DNA from: an uncultured Bacteroidales bacterium
GTDB lineage: Bacteria > Bacteroidota > Bacteroidia > Bacteroidales > Paludibacteraceae
NCBI GenBank assembly: GCA_903911085.1
Contig: CAIWCC010000230.1
Location: forward strand, 1-64,000
Direction of reading: 5' to 3'
Length of the DNA: 64,000 nt
Shown: positions 35,621-45,422 of the stretch, piece by piece
How the letters are laid out: each line of letters starts with the position of its first letter
Position numbering within the stretch: the stretch's first letter is position 1
Notes under the pieces: generated by a model
The model's database searches: none
What the model was told of the DNA's origin: nothing
What the model saw: the letters and a program-made list of their open reading frames with translations, nothing else
Position numbers and translations under genes: made by a program

Positions 35621-37945
35621 TTATTCCACAATCACATACATTGCATTTGCCGGCAAAACCAGTTGAATGCCCTTGTCCGATTTTTCAATTTTCAATGCTT
35701 CAATGGCATAACCCGCTGCATTCAATAATGTGGCTTTAGTGAGTTTAGGGTTTTTAATGCTAATTGTTGCGTTCACATTTTGACCTTGCCACGGCATTGT
35801 ACCCACATCGTTAATCACCAAACCACTTACTTTTTTCTTGTTTACCGTAAACTCCGCAGCTGTATCGCTCCAATTGGTTGGTAAAAATATTGTTCCAATT
35901 TGTATTAATATTTTACCCGAAATGGCAATTGGTTTTTTGTCCATCGAAACCACCTGAATGCTTGCAAACTCATTGTTGGAAGTAATATTGACAGTTTTGA
36001 ATGTAAAGTCACGCTTTTGGTTCAAAAATCCACAAACACCTTGTGCATAAGGTGAATTTACCGTTGCAATGCCCTTTCCATAATCCAAATCCAATTCTCC
36101 GGTATTGCTCAATACCCTTTTATTGTTGGTGTTTATCAGTCTTTGAAGGTCTTTCGAGACGTATGAACTGTTTTTGGTTGCACCGTAATTTGCCGTTACT
36201 TTTCCCACCAAAAATGCCAAAGGAGTAATACCCACTTTTTCCGATTTGTCGAATTTTACAAATTCGGTATCACGGTTGGGGTCAAAAGGCGTATCCTCAT
36301 TAATTATAGGCAGTTCACGGTTAAATAAACTCGCTTTCGTTCTGTTTTCGGATATCACCGTTTTGCCTTGTTTTACATAGCCAAGCCTGTACGACAAAGC
36401 ATTTGCTGGCATCATATTCACCGTTCCCGGCGAAGACAAGTTCCACCGATGCATTTTCGACACCGAATCTGTTGCCGATTTAATATTAAAATAGGGTTTG
36501 GGGTTGATACCAATATCGTCGATGCTAAACCAATAAAAACCATCAACGCCGTTCAACGATTGGTAATTTGAAATCATAAACGGACCTTCCACTTGGTATT
36601 TATTGGGCATATTCCAGCCGCTTTCGGTTATTAGCATTGGTTTCCCAACGATTTGCTTCACATTTATCGGCAATTGGTCGGGCGATTTGAGCACCGAAGC
36701 ACTTTTATAATAATGTCCTGCTTTTATTTGCCAACCCGAATTTTCGCCCACATGTCCTTGGTCCATATAGCGGTTGGTGGCTATCACTTCACAGGCTGCA
36801 TTTGTCCAGCGTTCTAAGTCGTCGAGATGTGGCGTGTTGGCCGTGCGCCAGTTGTTAGGGTTGATTAACTGTTTGCATCCCAATTCATTTCTATAAAAAT
36901 CATGTATTTCCTTATAAAAATTCCGTTGCGTTTCGGCGTAAAATTGCACCTGCTCTTTCAATCTTTTGGCTTTATTACCCGTTTGATTGATAGTCATTTC
37001 GTAGGTATTGTACAACTCCACTTTGCCATTGGCAATATCATCGCCTTCCACTTTTTCATTTCCCCATTGCAAATAAGCTGTTGATAATGAGCCGTATTTA
37101 GATGTTAACCAATTTGCGAATTTCTGTTGAATAATTTTTCGTAAGCTGGGATTCATATTTTGCATGGTCCAGAAAAACACACCATCTTCGTTCTTTATCT
37201 GAATAATTGCCACAGCTGGTTCGTCTTTGAGAGCAATGCCGGTATAAATATTGGGTTTGGTATAAAGTTCGCGCACCCACGCTTTGTAAGCATTTTTTAG
37301 TTTGTCGTTAAAATACATCGCGCCCCACAACGCTTCTTTTTCTGAATAACCATCCATGCCCCATTCCTTGCGAATGTGTCCGCCCATGTGTCCGTTGTGT
37401 GCCCAAAAAGGCGAAATGGTGGCATAAATACCTTGTTTTTTCATAGCTGCCACAAATCGCCAAATCCGATGAATTTCAGCACTGTCCGGCTCTTCCAATT
37501 TGCTTCCTTCTGCTTTCGGATTTATGCGCCCGTGGTAGCGCACCATGTTAAAACCAATTTTGGCTAAATACCTCGCCATACTATCTAAATGATTCATGCC
37601 TTTTTTGGCAGTTTGATCCGAAACATTGGCTGCCCAAAATCGTATCGATTTTCCGTCGGCAGTAGCAAACGATTCTCCGTTTTTTGACTGACGAATAAAA
37701 CCGTGTTCGCCAGCAAAACGCTCATTCAAAAATCGCAAATCAAGCATTGCATCAGCTGTAAATTTATCTTTTGGATACACTACATTCCATTTTGAAGTAC
37801 CAATGTCATCGCAATCGGTCAAATTACCATCGTGACTTATAGCAATGCGCTCTTTATAAATGGATTGCTGCTGGGCAGAAGCTGTTGAGATGAGAAAAAA
37901 GAAGATAATTATTGGCATCGACTTTAAACATAATTGTGTACTCAT
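35621..37945 (-). CDS. Secreted clan GH-A glycosidase, unassigned family
   Basis: The track start at 38020 runs through sequence that does not look like a signal peptide. The ATG at 37945 opens MSTQLCLKSMPIIIFFFLISTASA and is preferred, giving 774 residues. The (beta/alpha)8 barrel has FWAANVSDQTAKKG, MVRYHGRINPKAEG, IIQIKNEDGVFFW (acid/base Glu candidate) and KPMLITESGWNMPN (nucleophile Glu candidate), then PFMISNYQSLNGVDGFYW. A C-terminal beta-rich region of about 200 residues follows. It is broadly like large GH5/GH42-like enzymes, but I cannot place it in a numbered family. It is divergent from GH116, and its promoter has no AGTATCA operator. Confidence 0.6.
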   Translation of the reverse strand: MSTQLCLKSMPIIIFFFLISTASAQQQSIYKERIAISHDGNLTDCDDIGTSKWNVVYPKDKFTADAMLDLRFLNERFAGEHGFIRQSKNGESFATADGKSIRFWAANVSDQTAKKGMNHLDSMARYLAKIGFNMVRYHGRINPKAEGSKLEEPDSAEIHRIWRFVAAMKKQGIYATISPFWAHNGHMGGHIRKEWGMDGYSEKEALWGAMYFNDKLKNAYKAWVRELYTKPNIYTGIALKDEPAVAIIQIKNEDGVFFWTMQNMNPSLRKIIQQKFANWLTSKYGSLSTAYLQWGNEKVEGDDIANGKVELYNTYEMTINQTGNKAKRLKEQVQFYAETQRNFYKEIHDFYRNELGCKQLINPNNWRTANTPHLDDLERWTNAACEVIATNRYMDQGHVGENSGWQIKAGHYYKSASVLKSPDQLPINVKQIVGKPMLITESGWNMPNKYQVEGPFMISNYQSLNGVDGFYWFSIDDIGINPKPYFNIKSATDSVSKMHRWNLSSPGTVNMMPANALSYRLGYVKQGKTVISENRTKASLFNRELPIINEDTPFDPNRDTEFVKFDKSEKVGITPLAFLVGKVTANYGATKNSSYVSKDLQRLINTNNKRVLSNTGELDLDYGKGIATVNSPYAQGVCGFLNQKRDFTFKTVNITSNNEFASIQVVSMDKKPIAISGKILIQIGTIFLPTNWSDTAAEFTVNKKKVSGLVINDVGTMPWQGQNVNATISIKNPKLTKATLLNAAGYAIEALKIEKSDKGIQLVLPANAMYVIVE

Positions 37946-38087
37946 AAAGTTGATTTTATATTCGATGTTTAGTGGTTGTTTTAATGCTACTTTAAATGTA
38001 AGTTGTAAGAAATACGTCATTTATTGAAATTGACAATTTCTAATTATCGAACAGCTATTGTTCCAAATAATTTTATCTTTTTTATCG

Positions 38088-38095
38088 CAAAGATA
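38088..38095 (-). promoter_or_regulatory. -7 box of the 35621/33679 operon (no operator)
   Basis: The minus strand reads TATCTTTG, a perfect TAnnTTTG. The position 42 bp upstream reads AAAGATA rather than AGTATCA, so this promoter lacks the locus operator. The rest of the 383-bp divergent gap holds operator copy 6 for the other direction. Confidence 0.5.
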
Positions 38096-38190
38096 TATTT
38101 ATTTTAGATATAAGCCAAGTATGTGTAATTTTTGCATTATCTTTATATATTTGATATTCAGACTATAAGATAAATTTAAGATATTAAGGT

Positions 38191-38255
38191 GTCGAAATAG
38201 TATCAGTATTTGATAGATTAATATGATTTTTGTATTATAAAAATAAATACATTTG
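38191..38255 (+). promoter_or_regulatory. Operator copy 6 (GTCGAAATAGTATCA) plus -7 box
   Basis: GTCGAAATAGTATCA (38191-38205) is identical to copy 4. A 42-bp spacer leads to TACATTTG (38248-38255). The secondary half-site is GATAGATTAATATG. Confidence 0.8.
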
Positions 38256-38328
38256 CACAATGAAATGAATTAGTAAGAAAAGTATTAGTTTTTTTTCTGA
38301 AGAATAATTATTGAATCAAATTAAGTCT

Positions 38329-40986
38329 ATGCAAATCAAATTCAAGTTTTCAAAATTAATGCTAGTTGCATTTTTATTTCTAAATATTCTTAGTTATTCT
38401 CAACAGAACAATGAACCAATTACGGAGACATATTTGTCCAGTTCGCGCGTTCGCAGTGGAATTGCTATGGGCGGCATTGGCACTGGTAGCATTGAATTAC
38501 GCAAGGATGGGAATTTTTACAATTGGACAATATTTAATAATTATCCACTGAGTTGCGGTCCAGCTTTTGAACTTCCGTCCATACCAAAAACTTCACTAGA
38601 TCAATCGCTACTGTTTTTTCTGGTACGTTATCAGGTGGAAGGACAAAAACCGAAGCTAAAACTGCTCCAACTCAATAATAGTTTGCAGGAAGGAGCTCAA
38701 GAAGGCATTATCTATTATTATCCGTGGATGACTGCCGTTGACAAAATTGAATACCAAGCGCGTTTTCCATTTACCAATATCACTTTTTCGGACGCAGAAA
38801 TGCCTTTCGATATTCAGTTGGAAGCTTTCTCGCCTTTTATACCTCACGATGTAAAAAACTCGTCGTTGCCCGGAGCTTATTTTAATTTTACGGTAAAATC
38901 GAAAACCGATAAAAAAGTTGAGGTAATGTTGCTCGGATCGCTCCGTAATTTGGTGGGTTACGATAATATTGAGAAGGCTTTTGAGTCGAGAATAATCAAT
39001 AAACAGGGCTATAAATTTTTTATTCAAAGCGTTTCCGGCCTCGATTCGTTAAGCACTAGTAATGGTCAAATGGGACTTGGAGTTATTGGAGGCAATGAGG
39101 TTTCGTACTATTTGGGATGGGAGCACAAACATCCTTATTACGAAAAATTATTGGTTGAAAATAAATTGGCAAATGTGGATGATACGCACAACCGAAACAC
39201 CAAAATGAAAGATGGAAAATTGGTCGGGCATTTTAGTGGTACTGGAAACGACCAACGCTGTTTTAGTTCCATAGCTGTTTCGCACCAATTGAATGGAAAA
39301 GCCGAATTTAAGGCTAGCTTTTTTATGAACTGGAATTTCCCTAATAAATACGGTGCAATAAGCTACAAAGAAGATAATTCGTTGGAAAAAAGGAAGGAAA
39401 GAGATTATAAAATCAAGCTAAAACCCACCAAAATTATTGGTCATTATTATCAAAATTATTTTTCAGGAATTGATTCAATAGCATCTTATTTCTCAGCTAA
39501 TCAGACCGATTTAACTGGTAGAAGTCACCAGTTTGTGGACGATATGTATTCGTCGTCGCTGGACCAGTATGTGTTGGATCAGGTCAATTCCAACCTCAAT
39601 ACTTTCGTAACCTCGTCCACCTTAACCAAATCCGGACAATTTGGCATTCGTGAAGGAATGACTTCTTCACAACCTTGGGGGCCAAACTCCACCTTGGATG
39701 TGGCACTGTATGGTTCGCCCATGATTGTTGCGCTTTATCCTGAATTACAAAAATCGATGATGCGCGAACACAGTCAGTTGCAAACGCCCGATGGTGAGGT
39801 AAATCACGGTTTGGGTTTTGACCTCGATTTTAACCAGAATGGAACTTGGGGTGTTTTCGACCGGGTGGATTTAGTTCCTAATTACATTCAAATGGTGCTG
39901 CGCGATTATATGTACACCAACGACAAAAGCTACATCAAAGAAATGTGGCCTACCGTAAAATTGGGCATTGAATACATCCTTACCAAGCGCGATAAAGATT
40001 GTGACCAAATGCCTGATATGACAGGGGTTATGTGTAGTTATGACAATTTCCCCATGTATGGGTTGGCATCTTATATTCAGTCGCAATGGATAGCAGCACT
40101 TACCATGGCATCCAAAGTGGCTACCGATTTGGGCGACAAAGAATTAGCCAAAAAATACCAAGCCATTGCCACCAAAGGTTCTCAATTGATGGAAAGCAAG
40201 ATTTGGAATGGTTCGTATTACAATCTATCCAACGATTATTTGGGCAAAAAAGGCATTGACAATGGCTGCCTTACCGACCAACTGATGGGACAATGGGTGG
40301 CGCATAATGCCGGAATGGGTTACATTTTCGATAAAGAACACGTGCAAAAATCGCTTCAATCTATTTTAGAAAAATCGTTTATCGACAATTCATTTTTGCG
40401 CAACTGCTCGTGGCCAGCTACGCCCGAACTTTTCCCCATTCATGCCTCCGATTTGTGGGTAGATCAGGCCAACACCCCCTGGACTGGTGTGGAACTTGCT
40501 TTTGCTTCTTTTTTGATTTACGAAAATCAGGTAACAGAAGGATTAAAAGTAATAAAAGGAGTGGAAGATCGCTACCGAAAGGCCGGACTTTATTTCGACC
40601 AGCAGGAGTTTGGTGGGCATTATTTCCGCCCCATGTCGGCTTGGTCTATTCTGAATGCTTTTTTGGGATATTCGGTCAATTGCGGAAAGTTCACTTTCAA
40701 TCCGAAATTAACGACCGAAAGTTTCAATCTGTTTTTTGCAACGCCTGAAGGCACTGCATTGTACAAAAAAACGGCAGCAAGTGTGAGCATTGTAATCAAA
40801 ACGGGTGAAATGAATTTTAATCAACTAAGGTTTCAAAATTCAGGCGTGTCCAATGCAAAAGCACTACTGTATTTAGACAATAAAATAGTAAAGAATGCCA
40901 AAATAAAATCTGAATTTGAAGGTTTTAACATAACACTACCCAACACTTTAAATATCAAAAAAGGTTCAGTTTTAGTTTTCAAGTAA
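38329..40986 (+). CDS. GH116 beta-glycosidase
   Basis: The track start is a TTG (38311); the ATG at 38329 fits the signal peptide (MQIKFKFSKLMLVAFLFLNILSYSQ) better. The 885-residue protein begins with the GH116 signature GIAMGGIGTGSIELRKDGNF, has an N-terminal beta-sandwich to about 430 and then an (alpha/alpha)6 domain. The latter contains GTWGVFDRVDLVPNYIQMVLRDY, RDKDCDQMPDMTGVMCSYDNFPMYG, and CSWPATPELFPIHASDLWVDQAN. Asp and Glu residues for retaining hydrolysis are expected in this region. Known members are beta-glucosidases, beta-xylosidases and bile-acid beta-glucosidases, so it likely removes beta-linked Glc, Xyl or GlcNAc residues in the periplasm. AraC follows 57 bp downstream. Confidence 0.85.
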   Translation: MQIKFKFSKLMLVAFLFLNILSYSQQNNEPITETYLSSSRVRSGIAMGGIGTGSIELRKDGNFYNWTIFNNYPLSCGPAFELPSIPKTSLDQSLLFFLVRYQVEGQKPKLKLLQLNNSLQEGAQEGIIYYYPWMTAVDKIEYQARFPFTNITFSDAEMPFDIQLEAFSPFIPHDVKNSSLPGAYFNFTVKSKTDKKVEVMLLGSLRNLVGYDNIEKAFESRIINKQGYKFFIQSVSGLDSLSTSNGQMGLGVIGGNEVSYYLGWEHKHPYYEKLLVENKLANVDDTHNRNTKMKDGKLVGHFSGTGNDQRCFSSIAVSHQLNGKAEFKASFFMNWNFPNKYGAISYKEDNSLEKRKERDYKIKLKPTKIIGHYYQNYFSGIDSIASYFSANQTDLTGRSHQFVDDMYSSSLDQYVLDQVNSNLNTFVTSSTLTKSGQFGIREGMTSSQPWGPNSTLDVALYGSPMIVALYPELQKSMMREHSQLQTPDGEVNHGLGFDLDFNQNGTWGVFDRVDLVPNYIQMVLRDYMYTNDKSYIKEMWPTVKLGIEYILTKRDKDCDQMPDMTGVMCSYDNFPMYGLASYIQSQWIAALTMASKVATDLGDKELAKKYQAIATKGSQLMESKIWNGSYYNLSNDYLGKKGIDNGCLTDQLMGQWVAHNAGMGYIFDKEHVQKSLQSILEKSFIDNSFLRNCSWPATPELFPIHASDLWVDQANTPWTGVELAFASFLIYENQVTEGLKVIKGVEDRYRKAGLYFDQQEFGGHYFRPMSAWSILNAFLGYSVNCGKFTFNPKLTTESFNLFFATPEGTALYKKTAASVSIVIKTGEMNFNQLRFQNSGVSNAKALLYLDNKIVKNAKIKSEFEGFNITLPNTLNIKKGSVLVFK

Positions 40987-40995
40987 AAGATTTTT

Positions 40996-41032
40996 TCAAA
41001 CTCTCAAACTCTCAAACTTTTTAAACTCTTTA
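40996..41032. repeat. CAAACTCTCAAAC intergenic repeat, copy 1
   Basis: The leader of the AraC gene has tandem CAAACTCT units (TTCAAACTCTCAAACTCTCAAAC). A similar tract lies before the GH94 gene at 59302-59331. The function is unknown; it may be a translation-leader or slippage-derived tract. Confidence 0.5.
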
Positions 41033-41043
41033 AATTAAATAAT

Positions 41044-41934
41044 ATGGAACCAACGAATATTTTCAGAGAAATCACACCACTTTCAAATCACGATTGCTTT
41101 TTAATTATCGACCGAACAAAAAATAAGTTTAGTTATCCTGTTCACGTACATCCCGAAATAGAACTCAATTTTATAGAAAATGCAAAAGGTGCAAAGCGAA
41201 TAATGGGTGATTCGATAGAAGAAATTGATGATTTAGAATTGTGTTTAATTGGAAGTGAAAAACTCGAACATGGATGGGTTGATTTTGAATCAGAATCAGA
41301 AATTAGTCCCATTCATGAAATCACAATACAGTTTCACAGCGATTTGTTTATTGGTAGTTTACTGACCAAAAAGCAATTTCACTCTTTGGCAGTCATGTTT
41401 GAAAATGCAAAAAAAGGGTTGGTATTTTCGCAACCCGCCATTGGTCTTGTGAAAGAAAAGCTGAAGACATTGGCCAATAATAAAAATGATTTTTTCTCAG
41501 TATTAGATTTATTGTACATTTTATATGAATTATCAATTGACAACGATGCCAGAATTCTGTGTAACTCTACATTTGTTGATGAAATTGAAGTATCTGAGAG
41601 CAAACGGGTTCAGAAGTTGATAAACTATATTGAAGCTAATTATAAAAATGTATTGCGTTTGGGTGAAATTGCTACTAAGTTTGGTTTCTCGGAAGTTTCT
41701 TTTAGTCGTTTTATTAAGAAAAGAACTGGCAAAAACTTTGTAGAATATGTAAATGATTTGCGATTGGGTATGGCTTCTAGCAAGTTGGTCAATTCAAATA
41801 GTTCCATTGCTGAAATTTGCTATGAATGCGGATTTAACAACTTGTCCAATTTCAATAGGATTTTCAAAAACAGAAAAGGTTGTTCGCCAAAAGAATTTAG
41901 AGACAACTATACAAAAATTAGAAAGTTTATTTGA
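41044..41934 (+). CDS. AraC-family transcriptional regulator with cupin-like sensor
   Basis: This 296-residue protein is the only transcription factor seen in the window. Residues of about 1-110 form a cupin-like N-terminal domain with HVHPEIELNFIE, which fits a sugar-binding arm. Residues of about 195-290 form the double HTH: LGEIATKFGFSEVSFSRFIKKRTGKNFVEYVNDLRLG and IAEICYECGFNNLSNFNRIFKNRKGCSPKEF. It has no signal peptide and sits between the GH116 and SusC genes. AraC monomers commonly bind two major-groove half-sites one helical turn apart, which matches the TATC/GATA spacing of the operator found nine times here, so it is the best candidate for that operator (inference). Confidence 0.9.
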   Translation: MEPTNIFREITPLSNHDCFLIIDRTKNKFSYPVHVHPEIELNFIENAKGAKRIMGDSIEEIDDLELCLIGSEKLEHGWVDFESESEISPIHEITIQFHSDLFIGSLLTKKQFHSLAVMFENAKKGLVFSQPAIGLVKEKLKTLANNKNDFFSVLDLLYILYELSIDNDARILCNSTFVDEIEVSESKRVQKLINYIEANYKNVLRLGEIATKFGFSEVSFSRFIKKRTGKNFVEYVNDLRLGMASSKLVNSNSSIAEICYECGFNNLSNFNRIFKNRKGCSPKEFRDNYTKIRKFI

Positions 41935-41947
41935 TTTTCCGATTTTA

Positions 41948-41972
41948 ATAATTCATTTGTAAAATGAATTAT
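41948..41972. terminator. AT-rich hairpin after araC
   Basis: ATAATTCATTT and AAATGAATTAT form a perfect 11-bp stem with a GTA loop, 14 nt past the AraC stop. It lacks a clear T-run. The rest of the 305-bp gap holds operator copy 7. Confidence 0.45.
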
Positions 41973-42053
41973 ACTAAAAATAGTCATACTATTTAGTCTT
42001 TAGAGTTCTTTTATCTAAAATAAAAACCTTCAATTTGAAAATAATGAACAAGT

Positions 42054-42118
42054 GTAGGAAAAGTATCATTTTTCGATAGAAAAATATCGTTAATGTAAGA
42101 CTCTATAAATTACTTTTG
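42054..42118 (+). promoter_or_regulatory. Operator copy 7 (GTAGGAAAAGTATCA) plus -7 box of the susCD operon
   Basis: GTAGGAAAAGTATCA (42054-42068), a 42-bp spacer, and TACTTTTG (42111-42118). The secondary half-site is GATAGAAAAATATC. The operator is identical to copy 8 before GH130. A leader of about 115 nt precedes the SusC ATG. Confidence 0.8.
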
Positions 42119-42239
42119 CATTGTGATATTTTACAAGAAAATCTTTTTAAAATACTTCTAGAAGAATATTTTTTAAAAGCAGTCCTTTTAATAAATCAGA
42201 AAAAACATCCATGTTTTTTTATCTTTAAAAAAAATATTT

Positions 42240-45200
42240 ATGAATAATCGCTTTCTTCACAGGGTAACAATAAGTTTATTTGTGTTTTTTGTATTAGCTG
42301 TGCAAACTCTTTTTGCTCAAAAAACCATTATTGGAACGGTTACCGAAGCTTCAACAAATGAATCTTTGATTGGCGTTAATGTAATGGTTAAAGGTAAAAA
42401 AGTAGGTACAATTACTGATTTGAATGGCAAATATAGTATTAACGCTTTACCTTCGGATCAACTAATTTTTTCTTATATTGGGCTTGAAAAGCAAGAAATT
42501 GTCGTTGGCAGTAAATCAACAATCAATATAAGTCTCCTTCCAAATGCAAATCAATTACAGGAGGTTGTAGCCATTGGTTACGGTACAGTAAAAAAATCGG
42601 ACTTAACAGGTTCGGTTGCAGTAGTTTCGGCAAAAGATTTAACAAAAATACCATCGGCAAGTGCTGCCATGGCACTTCAAGGACGTGCTACTGGAGTGTT
42701 GGTAACTCAAAGTGGAGAGCCTGGTGGTACAGCTACCATTCGAGTTCGTGGAGTTGGTTCTATCAGTAAATCAGCAGACCCGATTGTAATAGTTGATGGC
42801 GTCAGAGGTAGTATTGATGGACTTCAACCACAAGATATTGAAACAATGCAAGTATTGAAAGATGCTTCAGCTTCGGCTATTTATGGTGCTGATGGATCAA
42901 ATGGAGTTATTATTGTTACCACCAAACGTGGAAAATCAGGTAAAATTCAGGTAAACTTAAATTCGTATGCAAGTTATACATTATCTCCTAAAAGATACGA
43001 TGTAATGGATGCAGATGAATATGCAAATTTTTACAAACAAGTAAGCTTACCAAATCTGGCGTTCGAACAAGCATTTCGCCAAAGATATTATGGTGAAGGT
43101 TGGCAACAAGGAACAGACTGGCAAAATGAAATGTTTCACAATGCAGTATCTCAAAACCACAGTCTTTCATTAGCCGGTGGTGGCGAAAAAAGTAATTTCA
43201 ATGTGTCGTTGGGATACAATAATGAAGATGGAACTGTTTTAAAAAGTAATGCCGATAAGCTCAGTATTCGTGCAAATTCTGATTTTATATTAAGTAAATA
43301 TATTAAAGTAGGCGAAAATCTGAATGTTAGAAGAAGTAGTAGTCAAAAACCGATTACTATTCAAACAGATGTATGGGATTTGCGAGCGTCACCTTTGATG
43401 CGAATTGACAATTCAAATCTCAAAGGTGGATTTGAGTCTTACCAACAACTTTATTCCGATGCAGCTGATGGCTCCTTGATTTATGGTGTGCCAACCGGAT
43501 ATACTGGAGTTACCTATACTAATACAGTTGGCAATGACAAACCAAATCCTTTGGCAGCACCTTCACTTGGCAGCGACCAATCATTCAGTAATAATATTAG
43601 CGGTAGCGTTTACGTTCAGATAGATTTTACGAATTGGTTGATGTTTAAAAGCACACCTTCGCTCGAGTTAGTCAATAATAGATCAAGGTATTGGCTACCA
43701 GGTTTTGTTGGAAATCGCTCGGATGGAAATGCCCAACTAAACGAAAGTTTCACTCAAACTTCAGTACTTAATTTCGAAAATCAAATAGCATTCAAAAAAC
43801 TATTTAACAAAACCCATAATGTACAAGCTACTGCAGTAATGGAGAGTTATAATTCCAACTCAAATTCGATTGGTGGTAAAAGTAAAGGTTTCGATTTTGA
43901 AAGTTTAAATACATTGACAAACGGTGGTACAATTTCGGAAGACCTTACTGGTTCTGCTTCAATAGCTCGCCGTATTTCTTACCTCGGACGTTTAATGTAC
44001 GATTACAAATCCAAGTATTTCCTGACGGGTTCATATCGTTCGGATGGCGTAAGCAAATTTGCACCAAAGTTTCGTCGAGGCAATTTCTTGTCGGGTTCGC
44101 TAGCATGGAAAATTACCGAAGATTTTTTCAAAGATGTAAAACAATTGGATTTTCTCAAACTCCGTTTGGGTTGGGGTCAAACTGGCAATTCAAATATTGG
44201 AGGTGGTTTTCAGTATTTAGATCAAATTTCAGGCATCAACAATTTCAACCCAGTTTTTGGTGATAATCAGCAGATTGCGCGTGCCCAATATGCATTCTAC
44301 GGCATGGCTTCTGCCGAGGTACATTGGGAATCGTCCGAAATGTACAATGCTGGTTTAGACGCATCACTTTTTAATAGTCGATTACAATTAACTGCCGAAT
44401 ATTATTTGAAAATAAATAACGGGCTATTGGTACAAGTTCCAACTTCGGCAATTTTTGGTAGAATAGATGACGGTGGAAATCCTGCAAAACCATGGTACAA
44501 TATTGCTGATATTCAAAACAAAGGTATTGAACTGTCAGCTCAATGGAGAGACAAAGTTGGAGGTTTTGAATATGGTATTAGTTCAAATTTGACAACTATA
44601 AAAAACAGCGTTGATTACTTACCTGTACCCAATATTACGTCAACTAATAACCGAACAATCGTTGGCCATTCCATTGGTGCACTTTACGGATTTATTTCCG
44701 AAGGAATTGTTCAAAAGTCTGATTTTACGGGGGCACCTGTTAGCGGAGTTTATACAGCCGCATCGGGTTACAAATACAATACGCATAGTGGAAATATCCC
44801 ACAACCCGGCGATTTGCGATTCAAAGATTTGAATGGCGATGGTGATGTAACCGACTTAGACAAAACGATTATAGGTAAAACTATACCATCGTTGACATAC
44901 ACTTTTAGTTTTGATTGTTCATACAAAAATTTTGATCTCAATGTGTTTTTGTTCGGCGTAAGTGACTTTCAAATTTATAACCAACAGAGAGCAAGTTTAA
45001 TGAGTATGAATTCGCAAGATACACAAAATAACAAATTAACTGATTTTGCTCAAAATCATTGGACAGCAGAAAACCAATCGACCACACATCTTCGAGTTGA
45101 TGTGGCAAACACCAATTTGAATGACAGAATTTCCACATTCTGGATTGAAGACGGTTCATTCTTGCGTGTAAAAGACCTTCAAATTGGCTATAAACTACCA

Positions 45201-45395
45201 TCGAGCGGTACTAAATTATTAGGAATACAGAGTTTAAGAGTATATGTAAGTGCTGCCAATTTACTGAATATTAGTAAATATAAAGGACGTGATCCTGAGC
45301 CGTTTATATCGAGCAATCCTCTTAGCTCAGGTGTAGATAATGGTCAGTACGAAATTCCTCGTCAATTTACTGGCGGCTTGCAAATTTCATTTTAA
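42240..45395 (+). CDS. SusC-like TonB-dependent outer-membrane transporter
   Basis: The protein has 1051 residues with a signal peptide (MNNRFLHRVTISLFVFFVLAVQTLFAQ), a carboxypeptidase-D regulatory-like domain (about 28-105: TIIGTVTEASTNESLIGVNV) and the plug domain with EVVAIGYGTVKKSDLTGSVAVV, GRATGVLV and VRGVGSI. The beta-barrel ends with FTGGLQISF, the C-terminal outer-membrane strand with terminal Phe. It takes up oligosaccharides through the outer membrane with TonB energy, with SusD as lid. It lacks an N-terminal STN/FecR-type signalling domain, so it is not coupled to an ECF sigma factor. It begins the SusC-SusD-SusE-like-CBM9-like operon under operator copy 7. Confidence 0.95.
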   Translation: MNNRFLHRVTISLFVFFVLAVQTLFAQKTIIGTVTEASTNESLIGVNVMVKGKKVGTITDLNGKYSINALPSDQLIFSYIGLEKQEIVVGSKSTINISLLPNANQLQEVVAIGYGTVKKSDLTGSVAVVSAKDLTKIPSASAAMALQGRATGVLVTQSGEPGGTATIRVRGVGSISKSADPIVIVDGVRGSIDGLQPQDIETMQVLKDASASAIYGADGSNGVIIVTTKRGKSGKIQVNLNSYASYTLSPKRYDVMDADEYANFYKQVSLPNLAFEQAFRQRYYGEGWQQGTDWQNEMFHNAVSQNHSLSLAGGGEKSNFNVSLGYNNEDGTVLKSNADKLSIRANSDFILSKYIKVGENLNVRRSSSQKPITIQTDVWDLRASPLMRIDNSNLKGGFESYQQLYSDAADGSLIYGVPTGYTGVTYTNTVGNDKPNPLAAPSLGSDQSFSNNISGSVYVQIDFTNWLMFKSTPSLELVNNRSRYWLPGFVGNRSDGNAQLNESFTQTSVLNFENQIAFKKLFNKTHNVQATAVMESYNSNSNSIGGKSKGFDFESLNTLTNGGTISEDLTGSASIARRISYLGRLMYDYKSKYFLTGSYRSDGVSKFAPKFRRGNFLSGSLAWKITEDFFKDVKQLDFLKLRLGWGQTGNSNIGGGFQYLDQISGINNFNPVFGDNQQIARAQYAFYGMASAEVHWESSEMYNAGLDASLFNSRLQLTAEYYLKINNGLLVQVPTSAIFGRIDDGGNPAKPWYNIADIQNKGIELSAQWRDKVGGFEYGISSNLTTIKNSVDYLPVPNITSTNNRTIVGHSIGALYGFISEGIVQKSDFTGAPVSGVYTAASGYKYNTHSGNIPQPGDLRFKDLNGDGDVTDLDKTIIGKTIPSLTYTFSFDCSYKNFDLNVFLFGVSDFQIYNQQRASLMSMNSQDTQNNKLTDFAQNHWTAENQSTTHLRVDVANTNLNDRISTFWIEDGSFLRVKDLQIGYKLPSSGTKLLGIQSLRVYVSAANLLNISKYKGRDPEPFISSNPLSSGVDNGQYEIPRQFTGGLQISF

Positions 45396-45422
45396 TTTAT
45401 ATAAATACGAAAATTGAAAACA

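Noticed and set aside
35524-35631. N-terminal extension of the GH2 ORF in the track
   Set aside because: It overlaps the upstream gene end, contains no signal-like sequence (NPSRYKNRDKWRGLK) and precedes a clear signal peptide starting at 35523.
38096-38145. A tenth operator copy for the 35621 operon
   Set aside because: At the required 42-bp distance the sequence is AAAGATA rather than AGTATCA; a nearby TATCAAATATATAAAGATA has the wrong half-site spacing.
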